The position numbers and the translations under genes are program-made. The notes below the pieces were generated by a model. That model was given only the letters and a program-made list of their open reading frames with translations, had not been told where the DNA came from and ran no database searches. A DNA stretch of 64,000 nucleotides from Piscicola geometra (Eukaryota; Annelida; Clitellata; Hirudinida; Piscicolidae), in assembly GCA_943735955.1 (NCBI GenBank), contig OX030958.1, forward strand, positions 8,108,626 to 8,172,625, given 5' to 3'. Position 1 is the first letter of the stretch. Every line of letters starts with the position of its first letter. Below are positions 48,772-64,000 of the stretch, in pieces.

Positions 48772-49835
48772 GCCTACAGTATTTTAGATTCTAAATATAC
48801 ACTGTATACACAAATATACACACAAAAAATCTCCCAATGTATATTTGTTTATAACTTTGGCAAATTTGAATATATTTGTAATTTTTTAAACTATTGTACT
48901 CAGAAATTGATAGAAAACAAGATGTTATAAAATGTATTTGATGGGTTGATGGCTAGTTGTAATTGAAGTTATATAGAAGACAAATAATAAAAAATACTAA
49001 AATCGCTATTGTTTTTTTCAAATCGCTCATAGTGGCAATAGAAAAGTATTTTTCTTGAGTATCAAATTTTTTTAATGTTTAGTGATACAAATATTAATAG
49101 TTGATACAACAATAATTTGCACTACAGCAAACAATACTAAATAGTATTGCTTTCACTGTATTGGTCGATACCGGTTCTTTGATTCCAACCTTGGGGAGAA
49201 CCCCCCCAAGATTTTCCGCAGATCGCCGCTCCTGGTAGTGGCGCATGATTATCTAATAGTTTGAGGATGACATTGTTTATGTGTTCGACGTATTGTTCTG
49301 TAGTGCAACTCTTGCAATCTAATATTGAAGATGATTTGAGGTCAATATTGAAATTGATCCGGTCTATTTTTTTGATCCTACGGTATTTAATTATGGTGCT
49401 GATAGGAATTAGCTTTATTAATGATAGGGTAGATGAAATGAGAGGATGAATTATTGTCATGATGTCAATTTCTATCCACTGATTTCTTCTTGATATATAT
49501 TTAAATAAAAATTATTATTATATTTTGCATAATATTTTTTAGAGAATAAATGAAAGGTTTTTCAATAAACTTTATTGAATAAAGTCTTCAAGATATATAA
49601 AATGTGAGCATTTTTTAATACTTTAAATTCATTTAAAAAAACAGAAGTAAAAAGGTTTAAAAAATTTAGGATAAATAGATATAGATCAGTAAAATAATTT
49701 AACAATTGAGGTGAGCAGTATTATAGGAAGATAAAGTTAATCAAAGATCGCGAATAGAGTTAACTCTAACATACTTCGAGAGGTGGGATCATAGATATAG
49801 TATATTACCACTACTTATTGTTTGTAGGATATCTA
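48772..49835. other. intergenic sequence upstream of SQOR
   Basis: AT-rich, with the MITE-type terminus at 49234 and a palindrome-like TTGTAGGATATCTATGG copy at 49809 that also occurs near 34080 and 35590. No gene seen. Confidence 0.5.
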
Positions 49836-50053
49836 TGGTCTTGAATCAGCTTCGCTAGTAACTAGTCTATTACAAACTATATAATATGTATTATATACTT
49901 TATACTATAAAGTTTATAGTCACTATATAACATATGTGGACTATATTATGGTCTCTATAGTTTTTTATTCTATTTTACATTTTTTTAGAATCTAAAATTT
50001 AGATAAGTGCCTGTATCAAGTAGTCAACTTTTACTTTACACTTTTTCACCAAA

Positions 50054-54824
<4,771 letters not shown>

Positions 54825-55587
54825 TGGCACGCTGTGTCCAGTGGCCTCGTACTCAAAGAAGGCATTCTTTCATTCATTCGTTGAGGTATCATTTCAAATC
54901 AAATATTCTGAAAAATACCTCTTTTGCAGCCTCACATGACATTTCAAGTTTTTTTGACAAATACTTTTTTTTCGCGCATGACATTTTCTTCTTTTTATGA
55001 TGATTTTGTATAATGAGTTTCGATTTAAGTTTTTTGCTCATGTTTTAAATTCCTTAAAAATATTTTTTTCCCACTTGGAAGGCTCAACATGCTTTGCCAT
55101 GAAAATGTTACAATTCAGCAATCTAGTTCTTCCTAGTTATTTTATCATATTGAAAAACTGGTCGGGGTATTTAACATTTTTTAAAATAAACTTTATTTGA
55201 GGTTAATGCTAGTAACTCAATGTCATAGTTGTAGTCATAGTGCTGATGTGAGTTTGTAATCTATCGACGAGTTTTTTAAAAATGTACTTTTTTTTCTTCA
55301 TCAGAATATCCTATAAACATTTGTTTCACTTGGAACTTTCTTTGTTTAGCTCCTAATATTTAAAATTTAAATGTTAATTATTTTTCCATTTAGAGGAATT
55401 CAGAGATTCTGAAAGTTCATTTTAAACGTAAATGTTTCAATTTTCATGTGCCTTATTTGAAGAATTTTCTTTAAACAGACAAAAATGCCTTCGGTGATAC
55501 TTTCAATTATTTCCAACACATGATGTTAATGCCAAATAACAAGTTTTTATTTTTCCTTGAGGCGATGTTGGTGATGTAGTATATGGT

Positions 55588-55626
<39 letters not shown>

Positions 55627-55842
55627 CAAAAGTAGAATTAATTCATAGTATGCTGAACATATATCCCGAACAAGGATAATGCATTTGTATTGCTGCGCAT
55701 CATACTATTTACTTAATCGAGCGGCATTGCTATATCTGTATACGTGCGTCGTACTATTTAAGCCCTGCATTATACAATCAGCCGAACTATGGTCACTGAA
55801 AGCTTGTAACAAGTGCGTTGTTCTTGAATTACATTTGGAGAG
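54825..55842. other. intergenic, SQOR to GLT1D1-like
   Basis: 1.0 kb without a gene. (TCAA)n at 55588-55626. Confidence 0.5.
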
Positions 55843-57963
55843 ATGAGTGTGGTGTTGTTGCTTGGACTCTTGAAACATGCCAGTGGCAACGAGTCTACTC
55901 TACGTCGAATACAGTAGGAAGTTAAATAGTTTAAATCTTGCTTCATATTGTTTGAATAAATTTTTTTTCTTAAGTTCTCAACTATTTAGATCAAAATTTC
56001 GTAAGATAAAATGATTCTTTTAATAGCTTATACTGTATATTTATTTAGTCTTAAAATAAGTTCGCAGTTTTTAAAAACCACTTTAGTTATGTATAATTCA
56101 ATACTAGTTATATAATCTACAAAAGCTTTCATGAATTTCAATGCGGAAGTGTTTAAACACTTGTCTAATTACTCCCCAAAAAAAGTAAAACCCGTTTTAT
56201 ATTTCCGTATCATCTAGAAAATACTTCAAGAATTGTTTAATCGAAGACTCTTCCTCCTTGCGTGACGAGGAGCATTTAGAAGCGTACATTCGTCATCATG
56301 GTGTCACATGCATACTCGCCCTCCACGCTTACCACGCTGGAAAACTGTTCACAAGTTCGTCTTTATTTTAAAACGATTTTATTATTTTAAATATTTTTTT
56401 AATTATTAAAAAAATAAAAGTTGAAAATTTCAACAAATGAACACTTTTTATTTTTAAAACTCGCATGTTGAACTTAAAAAACTAAAATAAAATCTTGCTT
56501 TGAAAACTTAAAAAATATGTATTCCTTAAATTACATTATCGAAGAAGGCTGTACAGTTCCCTACTGCATCATTCTCGGGGGCACAGACATCAACACCTAC
56601 AGCCAGCACCCCCACTACCTCACTGTCATGGGAGAAGCCATCAAAAACGCAACGTAACATTAGGACAAATTATCTTGCTTTGGAGTAAAGATAACAATAA
56701 CCTCTTTTCAAAATGTATAACAAAATTTGTTACATTTATTTATTTATTTATTGAAGAATTGACATAAAGGATTTAACTGTTTCCAGATGCGTGGTTACAT
56801 TCAGTGAGTGGCTGAAAACGGCATGTCTGAATTTATGGGTAGGGTATTCTTTCATTATTTACTTCATTTTACATATTGTTTTTCATATTATTTCTATTTT
56901 GAAATTAAAAATAATAACTATATTTATTATTATAATTATATTTTTTCTTATTAATATATATTTTTTGTTTTTTTTATTATTTTATATTTTTTTATATATT
57001 TTTTGTTTTTATATATTATATATTTTTTCAGTTATTTCATTTATAATCTTAAAAATTTTTTTTCGAAGTATCGATTTATTTCAAGAAATCATGAAGTAAA
57101 TAAGAAAACTAAAAAAATTAAAATGATTTTTTACACTTTTATATTTTCTTTATTGCTTTTTTAATACATTTTAGTATTTGTCATTAGTTTTGTATTTCAA
57201 TTCAACCAAAGCTCATACATAATAATTGTTGATGGTGATGATGATGATGATGAAGGTGATAATGATAATGATGATGATGTTGGGGATGACGAGGACGAAG
57301 AGGACGTGGATGAGGATGAGATTATTGATCTATCCATAAAACATTAAGAATCAATAAACGCCTACAGCCGAATCTGAAAAAGATGGCTTTCTTCGAAATA
57401 GCTCAAGGTGATTTATTATTAAATACAATTATTTTTCAATGAATTAATTCTAAGAAAGTGGAAATATACTTTTTGTAAAAATAGTTTTGTTTTGTGAAAC
57501 GGCCTATTTAAATTCGAACGTTTCAGAACAGCTGTCAGCCCGGAATGGCAAGAAAAACCAAACCTTCTCTGTTGTTTCAAGCCTCCGTCCCCTCACCACC
57601 ACCACCACCACCACCACTTCCTCACCGAGCACAACACTGCAACAACACCAACAAGCACCGACAAAACGCATCCCAACACCAAGGAGCGTGACCTCAACTC
57701 TTTCATCTCTTCTCTTATTTGCGACTCCAAAATCGAACAACCTTCAGAAAATAATTACAGCCTTTCCAACACAAAACAAAATCAACGAACTGCAAACAAC
57801 AAAAACAACTACTACAACAACAAAAACAATCTAGTCAAAACGCCACCCAACACATGGCCATCCAACCCCCCAAGCATCCACTCTCCTCCTCCCTGCATCT
57901 TCAGCATGGTGACCGGCTTAAGGAAGGAGAAAGATCCTCTGTACCTTCTGGACGCCTTCCAAA
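55843..57963 (+). CDS. GLT1D1: GLT1D1-like glycosyltransferase, 5' part (3' exons not in window)
   Basis: Exons 55843-55913, 56218-56354, 56548-56653, 56787-56838, 57368-57407 and about 57532-57963 join in phase. The product starts MSVVLLLGLLKHASGNESTL, then CILALHAYHAGKLF, VPYCIILGGTDINTYS, TVMGEAIKNATCVVTFSEWL, LWPNLKKMAFFEIAQ, and later CIFSMVTGLRKEKDPLYLLD-AF. This is the order of GLT1D1 (about 350 residues in human), a GT-B-fold family-1 glycosyltransferase of unknown acceptor. The last exon holds some 110 extra residues between FFEIAQ and the GLRKEKDPLYL motif: His7, Thr/Pro/Asn-rich sequence. It may be a true insertion or hide an unseen intron. The C-terminal nucleotide-sugar-binding half is not found before the transposon-rich region, so the gene is either truncated or continues past 64 kb. 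Confidence 0.78.
57229..57350 (+). repeat. GATGAT/GAGGAC repeat in GLT1D1-like intron 4
   Basis: Acidic-codon repeat just before exon 5; it reads Asp/Glu-rich in one frame but has no start or splice support. Confidence 0.75.
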
Positions 57964-58209
57964 GTCGGTCGTTTCTCTACGTTTCCGACAATTTAATGCA
58001 AAACGCGGTTTTTATTCTCTGTTTTTTGCGCTGGTTGTAATTCTAAGTTTTGAATGCACTCAGTTTATTTAGACTGTTATTGTTTTTATTCTTTTCTTTT
58101 TTTTACATTTCTATTATTTATTCTTGTAATTGTTATTATTATTATACATATTATTATTATTATTTATTCTTGTTGAATGTAATTTGTGGTCATTAGTAAT
58201 TCTCATCAT

Positions 58210-59130
58210 CATCATCATCATGTCTTCTATTTGATATTTCCTAAGTTGGCTACAAAATATTTAAAATAATTAATTAGTCTTTTCTTAATATTTGATCATT
58301 ATAATTTTTTATAAACATTATTTTACATTCATTAAAATTAATAAAATGACATAAAAGTTAATTAAATTATATAAAAAGTTAATTAAATTATATAAAAACT
58401 TAATAAAATAATGTAAAAAATAATAAAATAATATAAAAAGTTAATAAAATAATATAAAAAGTTAATAAAATTATGTAAAATGCACTTATTCCTCCAGTGG
58501 GTGCTTGCAAGCTTTGCACTGGAGCTCAATCTAACACCCTAGCACTTCTTCCTCCAGATCATTTATGTTTTCTATGTGATATTTTCTACACTTGCTACAA
58601 AATATTTAAAATAATTAATTAGTCTTATATAAAAAGCACTTCTTCCTCCAGTGGGAGCTTGCAAGCTTTGCACTAGTGCTCAATCTGAAGCCCTAGCACT
58701 TTTTCCTCCCGATTATTCATGTCTTCTATTTGATATTTCTTAATTAATTAGTCTCTTAATTGTATATGTTAATTAAAATTGTTTCTAAAATTTTTTTTTA
58801 CATTTATTAAAATTAATAAAATTATATAAAAGCACTTCTACTTTCCGGTTATTCTTTTCTTCCTTGGAGCTCTAACCACATTTCACATACAACTCCGAAA
58901 GTTTCATGTCTTCTATTTGATATTTATTAATTAATTAGTCTCTCCTCAGTATTTGTTAATTAAAAATATTTCTAACAATTATTTACATTCATTAAAATTA
59001 ATAAAATTATATAAAAAGCACTTCTTATTCCCGATTATTCTTTTCCTCTTGGGAGCTCTAACCACATTTCTCATAAAACTCTGAAAGTTTCATGTCTTCT
59101 ATTTGATATTTCTAACATAAGCTAAAAATA
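58210..59130 (+). repeat. long-period tandem repeat, about 5 degenerate units
   Basis: Units of roughly 150-200 bp built from TCTTCTATTTGATATTT, TTAATTAATTAGTCT, AAAATTAATAAAATTATATA and GCACTTCTTCCTCC. Two units contain TTGCAAGCTTTGCACT, a module also found in the body of the SINE-like element at 36855-37050. A further unit is near 63001. Confidence 0.8.
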
Positions 59131-59288
59131 TGAAACAAACACAACCAATTCAAATTTATTCAAATGCTATTTCGAGATTGAACGAAAAAAATATAGCAAA
59201 CATTAGATAAAAGTATTAAATTTTATTCTTAAAGTTTCAAGGATCACGTATTAATCACGTATTTTTTCTTGAAAAGTAATTTTTTGAA

Positions 59289-59460
59289 GATTTTTATCCG
59301 AAGGACTTTTTATCCGGAGGACTTTTTATCCGGAGGGCTTTTTATCCGGAGGACTTTTTATCCGGAGGACTTTTTATCCTGAGGACTTTTTATCCGGAGG
59401 ACTTTTTATCCGGAGGACTTTTTATCCGAGGACTTTTTATCCGGAGGACCTTTTATCCGT
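59289..59460 (+). repeat. 16-bp tandem array A
   Basis: About 11 copies of GGAGGACTTTTTATCC with few changes, ending ATCCGTTTACC. Array C ends the same way; array B is inverted. Confidence 0.95.
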
Positions 59461-59462
59461 TT

Positions 59463-60492
59463 ACCACGTGGAACATGTCACAAATGGTTTTGTGAATATT
59501 TAGGAAATCGTTCCCAATATGTATACATTGATGGTGTAACATCTAACACACTAAAGATTAACACTGGTGTACCGCAAGGATCTATTTTAGGACCTTTGTT
59601 ATTTAACATTTATGTTAATGATTTAATGAATCTTTCCGAAATTGCCAAATTTGTCCTTTATGCTGACGACACTACAGTATTGTTCCAAGACAAAAATGTT
59701 AATAATCTTATTTTAAAAGCAAATACTTTTCTTAATTTGTTACATCAATGGACAATTTACAACCAACTCAAAATCAACTATGCTAAAACATGCAGCATTC
59801 TTTTTGGCCCTAAAATAAAAACAAACATTATTAATTATACACTTACAATTGATTCTTATATTGTAGAGAGAGTCGATTATACAAAATTCTTAGGTATTTA
59901 TATAACCAGTAATCTTTCTTGGAATGAACATATAACGTATATATCAAAAAAACTTTCAAAAAATATTGGTATTTTACATAAACTTAAACACAATTTACCA
60001 TCTCATATAATTAAGTTACTCTATTCTACTTTACTTCTACCTTACTTGACCTATTGTCTCCCTTTATGGGGACTTGCTTGCAAAACTCATTTACATCCTT
60101 TAAATGTTATACAAAATAATTTTCTTAGAGTCCTGTTTAAATTACACTCTCATGACCACATATCTCATCTGTATCTTCCAGCTCAAATTTTAACAATCAA
60201 TCAGTTATACATCTTTAAAACCTATATTCTTTTTCATAAACTTATAATAAAAAACATATCCTCCTATTTTACACATTTAATACATTCCTTCACATCCAAC
60301 TGCACACGAACATTGAGAACTAAGTCTGACTACTACTTACAAACACCAAGAACCAATTTCTATCTAAATAGTCCAATCTATGCAGGGCTCCAACTCTGGA
60401 ACAGATTGCCATTGAATTTGAAGAATATACAGCAAACCCTTAATTTTAAGAAAATAATTAAACCACTTATAATTTCCAATCACTTTAATTAA
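59463..60492 (+). CDS. non-LTR retrotransposon reverse transcriptase, 5'-truncated
   Basis: The frame is open from the end of array A to TAA 60492, about 342 codons; the first ATG is 59596. It begins mid-domain with RGTCHKWFCEYLGNRSQYV, then GVPQGSILGPLLFNIYVNDL (RT motif B), VLYADDTTVLF (motif C, YADD), KTCSILFGPK, VDYTKFLGIYI, and the C-terminal LLPYLTYCLPLWG and GLQLWNRLPLNLK. This is Jockey/CR1-type. Fingers, endonuclease and gag-like ORF1 are missing, as after an incomplete target-primed insertion. No stop interrupts it, so it is rather recent. No ordinary tail is evident. Confidence 0.9.
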
Positions 60493-60572
60493 TTTTTTTT
60501 GTAAATCAATGAAAACATTTGTTATTATTAACAATTCTTTTAATTTGTGAATGTAATTAAGAAGTTCATGTA

Positions 60573-60968
60573 TTATTTTAATTTTTCTAAGAGATCATAC
60601 AAGCATTTATTTGCTTTGATTTCTAAATTTATTTGCTTGCAAATAAACGAATTGTTTGTTGTTAAGACTAAAAAAAAATTAAAAAAATAAGTTGGATATC
60701 CTGGGAAGCCAGTCGAAGGTGGTGGAGCATTAGGATGGCCATGGAATGGTGGTTGGTAAACGACTTGGAGGTGTGGGTTGAAGGCCATATTGTCTTGAGC
60801 TGCCACATTAGCCATTTGATTTGACGCATTTTTTAAGTTTCTTCGGTAGTAGTAGATTTCCAAACAGACCAAAATAAATGCTGCCATGAAGCCCAAAGAT
60901 ATCCAAATTGGACTAAAAATATTCATTGTTTTTATTTTCGAAAGTGGCAAAATTAGGTACTTTCTCAA
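60573..60968 (-). CDS. small single-pass membrane protein, hypothetical
   Basis: A 131-codon frame; the likely start is the second Met (60926), giving MNIFSPIWISLGFMAAFILV-CLEIYYYRR. That is one hydrophobic span followed by basic residues, then MANVAAQDNMAFNPHLQVVY and a Pro-rich PPFHGHPNAPPPSTGFPGYP. The tail after GYPTYFF is AT-rich and may be intron read-through. The layout resembles Shisa-like or other PPxY-type adaptor proteins, but the Cys-rich part is absent. It lies between inverted arrays A and B. Function unknown. Confidence 0.45.
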   Translation of the reverse strand: MRKYLILPLSKIKTMNIFSPIWISLGFMAAFILVCLEIYYYRRNLKNASNQMANVAAQDNMAFNPHLQVVYQPPFHGHPNAPPPSTGFPGYPTYFFNFFLVLTTNNSFICKQINLEIKANKCLYDLLEKLK

Positions 60969-61145
60969 TTTTAAATATATTTAAGGATAGATTTAGATTA
61001 ATTTAAGATAATTCACATTATAAAAAGTTGAAGTTTTGATGTAATTAAGCTAAAAGTCTAAAAGAGTGAGCCATTCTGAAAAACTGAGACGAATTTGTAT
61101 ATAAATAATTTAAATCCCCCGAGCCTTCTGTCCATCTGGGTTCTA

Positions 61146-61341
61146 GGATAAAAAGTCTTCCGGATAAAAAGTCTTCGGATAAAAAGTCTTCGGATAAAAA
61201 GTCTTCGGATAAAAAGTCTTCGGATAAAAAGTCTTCGGATAAAAAGTCTTCAGGATAAAAAGTCTTTCGGATAAAAAGTCTTCCGGATAAAAGTCTTTCG
61301 GATAAAAAGTCTTCAGGATAAAAAGTCTTCAGGATAAAAAT
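61146..61341 (-). repeat. 16-bp tandem array B (inverted relative to A and C)
   Basis: About 12 copies of GGATAAAAAGTCTTCC or 15-bp GGATAAAAAGTCTTC, the reverse complement of the unit in arrays A and C. Confidence 0.95.
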
Positions 61342-61516
61342 TCATCATCCTCATCATCATCCCCACCACCATCATCACCACCACCACCACCAGTTATCAT
61401 CATCATCGTCATCATCATCATTATCATCATCAAAATATTAATGACCCGTCTATTTCAGAATCAAGATTACATCAACACCACATTAGTTACAATTAAGATG
61501 CCGTTGATCCATTCAT

Positions 61517-61900
61517 TTATTCATTCATCCATCCATCCATCCACCCTTCCATCCATCCTTCCATCCATCCATCCATCCATCCATCCATCCATCCATCCAT
61601 CCATCCATCCATCCATCCATCCATCCATCCATCCATCCATCCATCCATCCATCCATCCATCCATCCATCCATCCATCCATCCATCCATCCATCCATCCAT
61701 CCATCCATCCATCCATCCATTCATCCATCCATCCATCCATCCATCCATCCATCTATCCATCCATCCATCCATCCATCCATCCATCAATCCATCCATCCAT
61801 CCATCCATCCATCCATCCATCCATCTATCCATCCATCCATCCATCCATCCATCCATCCATCCATCCATCCATCCATCAATCCATCCATCCATCTATCCAT
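61517..61900. repeat. (ATCC)n microsatellite
   Basis: About 380 bp of CCAT units. The long SIHPSIHP and MDGW frames on the two strands are artefacts. Confidence 0.97.
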
Positions 61901-61986
61901 GCATCTCTTTCAAAATTTTCACACATGTGATGGGAAAGTTAAATGCATCTTTGGCAATGATCCAGAGGGTCGATTAATTAGAGGTA

Positions 61987-62782
61987 GGGCGCATTGTTTA
62001 ATTCTTCTTAAATCTTACATCTTAAATCTCTGGTGCATCCATCGGATTGATAGTTTTAAGAAGAAATAAACAACGCCATTTTAGAAAATGTCGGATGTAA
62101 ACAAAGTTGTTTTTAACTGTTTATCAAATATAGTTGTAGAGGAAATTTCGGGGTTAAATAATAATTTTGAAGCGATCGTTAATAATTTTAATACGAAGAA
62201 AGTTGTTTTCAATCTTTGCTTGAATCTATTGTCCGAGGAATCTACTGAGAAATCTACTTCTAATGAGCTTGATTCAAGATTTTTTTTCCAACAAATTTAT
62301 GAGTAAATTTGAAAATGTATTTAACAAGTAATATATAAAAAAACATTATAAATATTCACTTCAACTTACTTGAGTCAACATATATTGGTCCTATTTTAGG
62401 ATCTCCCATTATCAAAATCGTCTTATTTAATCATGAACTAAAACTAAAAGCAAATGGGTTACAACTTATTTAAAATAAACTAAATGAAATAATATAATTA
62501 TCATAGTAATAACTTTATATAATTATAATAAGTAATTCTTACTTACTACTTTTGATTGCTAACCTACATAATAACCTATGTAGTTTTGATTGGATGTGGT
62601 TCTATTTATACATCAATAAACCGTATCAATCCGTCTTTGTTTATGATTGATGAGATGTACATCGAATTATGCAGTGGAGAATTAAACAACGTCCTTCACG
62701 ACACACCCGGATGAATTAAACAACGTTCAAAACGCATTGGATGTACCGATTGTTTACATCGAATGAATTAAACAATGCGCCC
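61987..62782. mobile_element. Harbinger-like MITE, 796 bp
   Basis: The terminal inverted repeats GGGCGCATTGTTTAATTC (61987-62004) and GAATTAAACAATGCGCCC (62765-62782) are perfect over 18 bp. The flanks are GTA (61984-61986) and GTA (62783-62785), a 3-bp target duplication as in PIF/Harbinger. AATTAAACAA recurs subterminally (62686, 62713, 62767). No DDE transposase. Confidence 0.9.
62088..62306 (+). CDS. 72-residue ORF inside the MITE, hypothetical
   Basis: MSDVNKVVFNCLSNIVVEEI... to KSTSNELDSRFFFQQIYE-stop. It is acidic, contains no low-complexity sequence and has a plausible ATG context. VVFN occurs twice. I do not recognise it. It might be a captured host exon or a remnant of an element protein; chance is also possible at this length. 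Confidence 0.3.
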   Translation: MSDVNKVVFNCLSNIVVEEISGLNNNFEAIVNNFNTKKVVFNLCLNLLSEESTEKSTSNELDSRFFFQQIYE

Positions 62783-62817
62783 GTATCTGTAAAGTAATAT
62801 GACATCTTGCCACTCAC

Positions 62818-62996
<179 letters not shown>

Positions 62997-63156
62997 TGTA
63001 TTCTATTTGATATTTCCAACATAAGCTCAAAAATAATTTAAATAACTAGTTAGTCTTTTATTATTATTTATTAATTAAATTTGTTTCTGAAAATTATATT
63101 AAATTAATTAAAATTAATAAATGAATATTAAAAAATTTTTCAATGAAAATCTCTTC

Positions 63157-63363
63157 TTGAAGACTTTTTATCCTGAAGACTATTTATCCGGAAGACTTTT
63201 TATCCTGAAGACTATTTATCCGGAAGACTTTTTATTCTAAAGACTTTTAATCCGGAAGACTTTTTATTCGGAAGACTTTTTATCTTGAAGACTTTTTATC
63301 CTGAAGACTTTTTATCCGAAGACTTTTTACCCAAAGACTTTTTATCCTGAAGACTTTTCATCC
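63157..63363 (+). repeat. 16-bp tandem array C
   Basis: About 13 copies of GAAGACTTTTTATCC(T/G), ending CATCCGTTTACCC, as array A ends. Confidence 0.93.
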
Positions 63364-63495
63364 GTTTACCCATTCAAATGCGACGCGATTATTTTTTAAA
63401 CTAAATTTACTAGATATTTCTCATATAATATAAAACATTCTTTTTTTGTATCTTTCTCTTTAAATATATTAATGTTTAAAAAAAATATTTTTAGC

Positions 63496-63993
63496 CTTGA
63501 ATCAGCTTTGCTAGTAACTAGTCTATTATAAACTTTATAATTTAGATTATATACTATATAGTATATAGTCACTATATAACATATGGGGACTATATTATGG
63601 TCTCTATAGTTTTTTTTTCCTATTTTACTTTTTTTTAGAATCTAAAATCTAAAATTTAAACAAGTGCCTGTATCAAGTAGTCAACTTTTACTTTACACTT
63701 TTCACCAAAATGTCTCATATAATCAGAAACCGACTTTTTTTAGTTACAAGACTCGTGAATGCCGTCTCTCCAGTCTTTTCTTGTAGTCTCTCCATTTCTT
63801 CTCAAAGCGAAAAGCCAGATAAGAAATATAAGTTACTGATTGTCGGAGGAGGAACAGGGGGCACGTCTGTTGCGAGTAAGTTCGCCAAGTCGTTGCAGAA
63901 AGATTTGGCTGTGATTGAGCCAAGTGAGGTGAGCAGCATTTGAACACATTTTAAGAGCCATTAATGCATTAAATACATTTATACATAATTGTT
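63496..63993 (+). repeat. second copy of the SQOR 5' duplication
   Basis: Matches 49836-50335 with only scattered differences. Homology stops at ATAATT, 7 bases before the window edge. Confidence 0.93.
63710..63928 (+). CDS. SQOR: second SQOR first exon (tandem duplicate, partial)
   Basis: Codes the same 73 residues as SQOR exon 1 with three substitutions (L4I, I12V, I23F), keeping the presequence and GGGTGG. The same donor (GAG/GTGAGC) follows. Further exons would lie outside the window, so it is either a complete tandem paralogue or a 5' fragment. Sequence diverges in early intron 1, which weakly favours a fragment. Confidence 0.8.
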
Positions 63994-64000
63994 AATTTTT

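Larger units (their letters stand above)
46208..49234 (+). mobile_element. probable larger hAT element related to the MITE family, decayed
   Basis: The left part (about 46208-46330) resembles the MITE interior (ATCGTCAACCATAGCATGAA against ATCGTCCAACATGGCATAAA at 21438). The middle carries transposase remains. The right end AGATTTTCCGCAGATCGCCG then CTCCTG at 49234 is the MITE terminal repeat. The left terminal repeat is lost and a SINE-like copy sits inside. Joining these parts into one element is inference. Confidence 0.5.

Noticed and set aside
61441..61977. 178-codon SIHP-repeat protein and MDGW-repeat frames
   Set aside because: Translation of an (ATCC)n microsatellite in several frames; no codon bias or domain.

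Overview
This window comes from a eukaryotic nuclear genome, almost certainly an invertebrate animal. Coding exons are short and separated by introns (from 59 bp up) with GT..AG borders. The background is AT-rich and crowded with microsatellites and mobile-element relics. The identifiable proteins are animal ones: a MADD-type Rab GEF, an AIP co-chaperone, an ING4/5 chromatin reader, CUTC, a LanC-like protein, mitochondrial sulfide:quinone oxidoreductase (SQOR), a GLT1D1-like glycosyltransferase and a class-A GPCR. A secreted protein with two type-2 chitin-binding (CBM14) domains points to an invertebrate bilaterian. I cannot name the phylum from the sequence alone. Exons were assembled by hand from the sequence and checked for frame and phase continuity. 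Protein identities rest on remembered family motifs, not on a database search.

Layout. At 0-4 kb, MADD (minus, N-terminal exon, runs off the left edge) is head-to-head with AIP (plus, 7 exons). The stretch 4-22 kb is gene-poor and carries a hAT-type MITE family, a fossil non-LTR retrotransposon and a three-level nested insertion at 12.6-14.4 kb. A single-exon GPCR lies at 22.4-23.6 kb. At 24.8-33.8 kb is a compact cluster: ING4/5 (minus, 8 exons), CUTC (plus, 2 exons; the two start codons are 246 bp apart) and LANCL (minus, about 11 exons, tail-to-tail with CUTC). The stretch 34-49 kb is a mobile-element and repeat district. It holds a degraded hAT element with an exact 8-bp target duplication, an inverted duplication of about 0.65 kb around a 7.7-kb loop, a long 19-bp tandem array, low-complexity coding sequence, the CBM14 gene, a TIR element with arms over 100 bp, and a hAT/ZMYM1-type transposase fossil. 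At 50.0-54.8 kb is SQOR (plus, 13 exons), followed by a GLT1D1-like gene whose 3' exons are missing from the window. From 59 to 64 kb lie a 5'-truncated non-LTR reverse transcriptase, three 16-bp tandem arrays (two direct, one inverted), a Harbinger-like MITE with a 3-bp target duplication, and a near-identical duplicate of the SQOR promoter and first exon.

The genes do not form a pathway. SQOR (sulfide oxidation, thiol chemistry) and LANCL (a glutathione-binding family) are redox-linked but this is probably coincidental. I found no clearly new biochemical system. The most informative content is the layered transposon history (a MITE family with a candidate autonomous relative, an insertion with its empty site preserved in the other arm of an inverted repeat, a young SQOR duplication), simple repeats that sit on splice sites, and an unexplained low-complexity membrane or secreted protein locus at 38-40 kb.
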